Shown: piece by piece, positions 56,500 through 60,000 of the stretch
How the letters are laid out: each line of letters begins with the position of its first letter
Position numbering within the stretch: position 1 is the first letter of the stretch
Assembly: GCA_950295325.1 (NCBI GenBank)
Contig: OX485807.1
Span: 29,051,666 to 29,111,665 of the forward strand
Reading direction: 5' to 3'
DNA length: 60,000 bases
DNA from: Polytrichum commune
Lineage: Eukaryota > Streptophyta > Polytrichopsida > Polytrichales > Polytrichaceae
Position numbers and translations under genes: made by a program
The notes under the pieces: model-generated
Told to the model about the DNA's origin: nothing
Seen by the model: the letters and a program-made list of their open reading frames with translations, nothing else
The model's database searches: none

Positions 56500-57330
56500 G
56501 GAAGACAAGGGAACGTAGGAGGTGATTATCATCTCTTAGAGCTGCGAAATTTTGGTTCGGAGAAAAAGCAAGTAGCATATATGTACAGCTCGCAAAGACC
56601 GGTTCTCAAAGCCAAGGGAAGAACTTAGAAGGTGACATCTTCTCTCCGAGCTGCGAATTTGCCGTTCTTAGACACCGGTTCTGAAAGCCAAGGGAAGAAC
56701 TTAGGAGTGGATACCATCTCTCCGAGCTGCAAAGGTTTTGTTCGGAGAAAAACAGAAAGTAGCAAAGACCGTTTCTGAAAGCCAAGGGAAGAATCTAGGA
56801 GGCGACATCATCTCTCCGAGCTGCAAAATCTTTGTTCAGGAGAAAAACAGGGAGTACAATATATGCACATCTCTCACACACCGGTTGTGAAAGCCAAGGG
56901 AAGAACTTAGGAGGTGATATCATCTCTCCGCGCTGCGAATCTTCCTTCGGAGGAAGAGGAAGTATCATATATGCACGTCTCTCAAACACCTGTCCTAAAG
57001 TCAAGGGAAGAACTTAGGAGGTGATATTATCTCTCGGAGCTGCGAAATCATTGTTGGGAGAAAAAGGAAGTAGCATATGTATGCACAGCCTCTCCGACAC
57101 CGGTTTAGTGCGCCAAGTTGTGAAAGCTTAGGAAAGAAGTGACGAGGTGATATCATCTCTCCGAAGTGCGAAATCGTTGTTCTGAGAAAGAGAGAAAGTA
57201 GCATATATGTTCTGAAAGTCAAGCGAAGAATCTTAGGAGGTGATATCGATTCTCTGAGCTGCAAGATTGTTCTTCAGGTAAAGAGGAAGTAGCATATATG
57301 TACAGCTCTCAGACACCGGTTCCGACTCAC
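56500..57330 (+). repeat. Tandem array, about 8 units of about 80-125 bp, overlapping the trihelix start
   Basis: Units share GGTGATATCATCTCTCCGAG, CTGCGAAATC, TTGTTCGGAGAAAAAGG, AAGTAGCATATATG, CACCGGTTCTGAAAGCC and AAGGGAAGAACTTAGG. Landmark AAGGGAAGAA positions are about 56510 (diverged), 56617, 56693, 56784, 56896, 57003, 57130 (diverged) and 57223. The last partial unit contains the ATG at 57298. Confidence 0.85.
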
Positions 57331-58986
57331 GTTCGGGCTTCCAAGGCGTCCCCATATAAGAAGCTCCCGGCATACCGAAGAGAAGGCGAGGACGATAATG
57401 ACACGCCTCAACCTTCCTCTTCAAGTGAACAACAACAAGCATTAACAAAGAAGCCAGCAATCCCCTTGCCACATATCTCTGTGGAAATACTGCCTCCTAT
57501 CTCATTCCCCACCCCCTTGTCTCTGCCTGCAACTGCCCTTCGCAAACCCATGTCCACCTTGCAATTACAACCTGAGGTGAAGAATTCAGAGAATGGCAGT
57601 GCCATCATGGGGGAGGGATTAGGATTAGGATTAACCGGTGATGAGGAGGAGAAGAAGGCAAGGGAGAGTCACAAGAAGCGGAGCAAGAATTGGACTAGGC
57701 CAGAAACATTGCACTTAATAAGGCTGCGGACGCAGCTGGAGCCACGATTCGCCAAGAGCGGCCGAAAGACGGAGCTATGGGATGAGATTGCGGAGTCTTT
57801 GAGAAAAGGCAACATCCTGCGGGATGCACAGCAGTGTAGAGATAAATGGGAGAAGCTCACTGCGGGGTATAAGGAAGTTCGTGATGGTGTGAAGGATAGG
57901 GAAGATAACCCCTTCTATGATGAGCTTCACCCTCTCATGTCTGGGAAGTCAATGAAACGAGAGCGCAGCGAAACAGACAGAGATGAAAATCATCACAAAG
58001 AGAAGGACACCATCGCCAAGGACATCACCTTCCCCAAGGACATCATCACCACCGTCCCTAAGGACACCATCGCCATCCGGAAGGACGTCCTGCAGGACGC
58101 AGCATTATTGAAGGTGCCTTCTTCTGTGCCTGTGGCTATGGAGGAGGAGGAGCTCAGGCATGGCGATGGTGATGAAATTGAGGTAGAGGATGAGGATGAG
58201 GTGGGTAGAGATGCACTTGAGCCATCCAGGAGGAAGAAACCACGGGGGGCTAAGTACATCTCGGTAACGGATGTCACTGCGGTGCAGAGTGTCTTGGAGA
58301 CTGTGATTAGTAGACAGCAGAAATTCTTCAGAGACTTATTGGACTCCATGGAACGAAAGGAGCAGATGCGGGAGCAACTTCGGCAGGAGAAAGAGGATAA
58401 GTGGAGAGCTGAGGAGAGAGCTCAGAGAGGAGTTTTCAACAATGCCATGATTGTGCTCACTCAAAAACTTGTGGGGGAGCAAATTGCTGCAAGCTTGGCA
58501 CCAATGCGCACACCACCTCCTCCTCCTTTATCACAATTACAATTACAATTACAAACACAACCACAACAACAACCACAACCACAACCACAACAGCAACCGC
58601 AACCGCAACCGCAACCACAACTACATACTCAACCACATACACAATCACAGGCAGAAGCACAAGTGGGTAGCCCTGAGGGGTTGCAAGGGGGGCCCAAGAG
58701 ACGGTCCAAGAACTGGAAACGGACGGAAGTGTTGCAACTGATCAAGCTGCGGGGCGAGATGGACGCTCGATTTGCGCAGATGACACGCCGGGTGGCGCTG
58801 TGGGATGAGCTCGCGGAGCTGCTGTTAGTGCAGGGCATCAAGAGGGATGGCAAGCAGTGCAGGGAAAAGTGGGACAAGCTTGTGGCGGAGTACAAGGATG
58901 TGAACGATGGGAAGAGAGATCAACGTGAAAGCCCATACTATACTGAACTCACTGCCATTCTTGGGCGCCCATCCGAAGCCGGATGA
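57298..58986 (+). CDS. Trihelix (GT-type) transcription factor with two trihelix domains (562 aa)
   Basis: Single-exon frame of 562 residues. Two Myb/SANT-like trihelix domains are visible: residues about 130-217 (NWTRPETLHLIRLR, LWDEIAESL, QQCRDKWEKL) and about 471-556 (NWKRTEVLQLIKLR, LWDELAELL, KQCREKWDKL). Each has the expected spaced Trp residues and an amphipathic fourth helix. Between them lie repeated KD(I/T) motifs (about 235-280), an acidic stretch, a basic RRKKPRGAK segment, a coiled coil (about 337-378) and a Gln/Pro-rich run (about 413-446). The layout resembles the plant GT-2-like clade, which binds GT elements in DNA in the nucleus. The start ATG lies in the last unit of the upstream tandem array; a later Met (residue 85, MSTLQLQPE) is an alternative. 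Targets and role are unknown. Confidence 0.85.
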   Translation: MYSSQTPVPTHVRASKASPYKKLPAYRREGEDDNDTPQPSSSSEQQQALTKKPAIPLPHISVEILPPISFPTPLSLPATALRKPMSTLQLQPEVKNSENGSAIMGEGLGLGLTGDEEEKKARESHKKRSKNWTRPETLHLIRLRTQLEPRFAKSGRKTELWDEIAESLRKGNILRDAQQCRDKWEKLTAGYKEVRDGVKDREDNPFYDELHPLMSGKSMKRERSETDRDENHHKEKDTIAKDITFPKDIITTVPKDTIAIRKDVLQDAALLKVPSSVPVAMEEEELRHGDGDEIEVEDEDEVGRDALEPSRRKKPRGAKYISVTDVTAVQSVLETVISRQQKFFRDLLDSMERKEQMREQLRQEKEDKWRAEERAQRGVFNNAMIVLTQKLVGEQIAASLAPMRTPPPPPLSQLQLQLQTQPQQQPQPQPQQQPQPQPQPQLHTQPHTQSQAEAQVGSPEGLQGGPKRRSKNWKRTEVLQLIKLRGEMDARFAQMTRRVALWDELAELLLVQGIKRDGKQCREKWDKLVAEYKDVNDGKRDQRESPYYTELTAILGRPSEAG

Positions 58987-59068
58987 TGATTTGGTCTCCT
59001 CCTATTTCTGTTCTTCACCTCTGACTTTACTTACCCATCCATACATATATGTATACAAGAAAGAAAAT

Positions 59069-59485
59069 TCAAGGAGACAAGCAAGCTGAGGGAAACTGAG
59101 TTTACCAAAGTCCTCTTGCAACCAAGGAGGCAGCTGGAGATCATCATTCTTCACCCAAGGGGTTCATAGGATGAGAATCTGGGGATTGTTGTAGCAAAAT
59201 GTGAGACAAGCAAGCTGAGAGAAACTGAGTCCAACTGAGTTTACCAAAGTCCCCGCAGTCTCGGAGGAGGCAACCTTAGACCCATCATTCTTCGCCCATG
59301 TGGTTCACAGGATGAGAGTATCTGGGGATCTTTACAACAAATGCAAGGAGACAAGCAAGCCAAGGGAAACTGAGTGCAATTGAGATTACTGATGTCCTTG
59401 CAACCTTGGAGGAGGCAGCCATAGACCATCATCCTTCACCCATGCGGTTCACAGGATGAGAGTAATGTGGGGGTCATTGTGGATA
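59069..59485 (+). repeat. Tandem array 3' of the trihelix gene, three units of about 130 bp
   Basis: Units share GAGACAAGCAAGCTGAG, GAAACTGAGT, TTTACCAAAGTCC, GGAGGAGGCANC, CATCATTCTTCACCCA, GTTCACAGGATGAGAGT and TCTGGGGAT. It begins about 80 bp after the stop codon, so it probably lies in the transcribed 3' UTR. No conserved frame is present. Confidence 0.75.
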
Positions 59486-60000
59486 TGATTGAACACAGGC
59501 AGGCAGGCATGTAGAAGTGGAATACCTAATCAGGCGTTGTGGAGCTGGTTGTGAATAGCGAGCGTGTGTACCATCTCAACCCAGTGACAAAGGTGAGCAG
59601 GCTGGCTTCTACTCTTGTGTCTGAATACTTAACCCATTTCCTCTTCTCGCCCTTTTCCCGTCTGTCAGGAATAGAGGAGGATGTTCACACCACCATAGTC
59701 AATGGTGAGGATCACATTGTGGAATGTTTAGGTTTTTTCAAATTTGATGGCAGAGAGCTCTGTAATTGCACAGACTAACCTCTCATGATATATCACTGCA
59801 TCTTAGTCACAGTCAAGTGGTTACGCCACACACCTTTAACAAACCTTCAGAGAAGGATATGTCAGAAAACATGAAACATCACAGTGCAACTGTGCAAGCA
59901 TGTTTGCATAAATCTGTGATAGGAAGTCTAAGTTCTTTGCAAGTAGAGACAAGATTATTGGTTATCTGAATACTTGACTTATTTCCTCTTCTAACCCTTT
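59486..60000. other. Window end, partial direct repeat
   Basis: A block TCTGAATACTTAACCCATTTCCTCTTCT at about 59620 recurs at about 59967 (ATCTGAATACTTGACTTATTTCCTCTTCT), suggesting a tandem unit of about 347 bp that continues past the window. No gene is recognised. Confidence 0.4.

Noticed and set aside
58451-58741. 96-codon frame rich in Asn/His within the trihelix gene
   Set aside because: Out-of-frame reading of the CAA-rich (poly-Gln) region of the trihelix gene.
1-60000. CRISPR array, phage, bacterial operon or organelle DNA
   Set aside because: No regularly spaced short repeats with unique spacers, no operons or Shine-Dalgarno-led genes; the genes are spliced plant genes. The tandem arrays have no spacer pattern.

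Overview
The window looks like nuclear DNA of a land plant, most likely a non-seed plant such as a liverwort or moss, though a lycophyte is possible. The evidence is four plant-type genes (an OCTOPUS/DUF740-like protein, a HOTHEAD-type GMC oxidoreductase with a secretion signal, a SYP4-type trans-Golgi syntaxin, and a tandem trihelix DNA-binding protein). They have GT-AG introns, long simple-repeat-rich leaders, and AT-rich intergenic DNA full of small inverted-repeat elements. No bacterial, plastid or mitochondrial operon structure is visible. The species cannot be named from the sequence alone.

Layout. 1-4.9 kb: intergenic, with a hAT-type MITE and one copy of a 0.5-kb terminal-inverted-repeat (TIR) element. 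5.0-6.7 kb (+): OCTOPUS-like single-exon gene, followed by a diverged tandem array at 7.2-9.06 kb. 9.8-12.74 kb (-): four-exon HOTHEAD-like gene with a foldback element in intron 1. 16.4-19.8 kb (+): eight-exon SYP4 syntaxin. 19.8-57 kb: gene-poor and repeat-rich. Its one intact protein gene is a BTB/POZ-like protein with five 11-residue repeats (25.1-25.8 kb, +). It also holds two decayed non-LTR retrotransposon fragments (27.07-27.57 and 38.55-39.70 kb, -), several MITE families, large foldbacks, a SINE candidate, tandem arrays and eight long poly-G/C runs. 57.3-59.0 kb (+): trihelix gene, preceded by a roughly 100-bp tandem array that supplies its first codons and followed by another tandem array.

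The genes do not form a pathway. By family knowledge they act in polarity or vascular patterning (OCTOPUS family), surface lipid or cuticle oxidation (HOTHEAD), trans-Golgi membrane fusion (SYP4), transcription (trihelix), and possibly ubiquitin-ligase or scaffold work (BTB). Exon boundaries for the two spliced genes were worked out by hand from splice consensus, reading phase and family conservation.

The observations most worth a second look are: (1) the retrotransposon C-terminus that combines an RNase H remnant, a CCHC knuckle and a PD-(D/E)xK-like nuclease; (2) the 11-residue-repeat plus BTB protein; (3) the trihelix start codon lying in the last unit of a tandem array whose other units carry similar short upstream ORFs.
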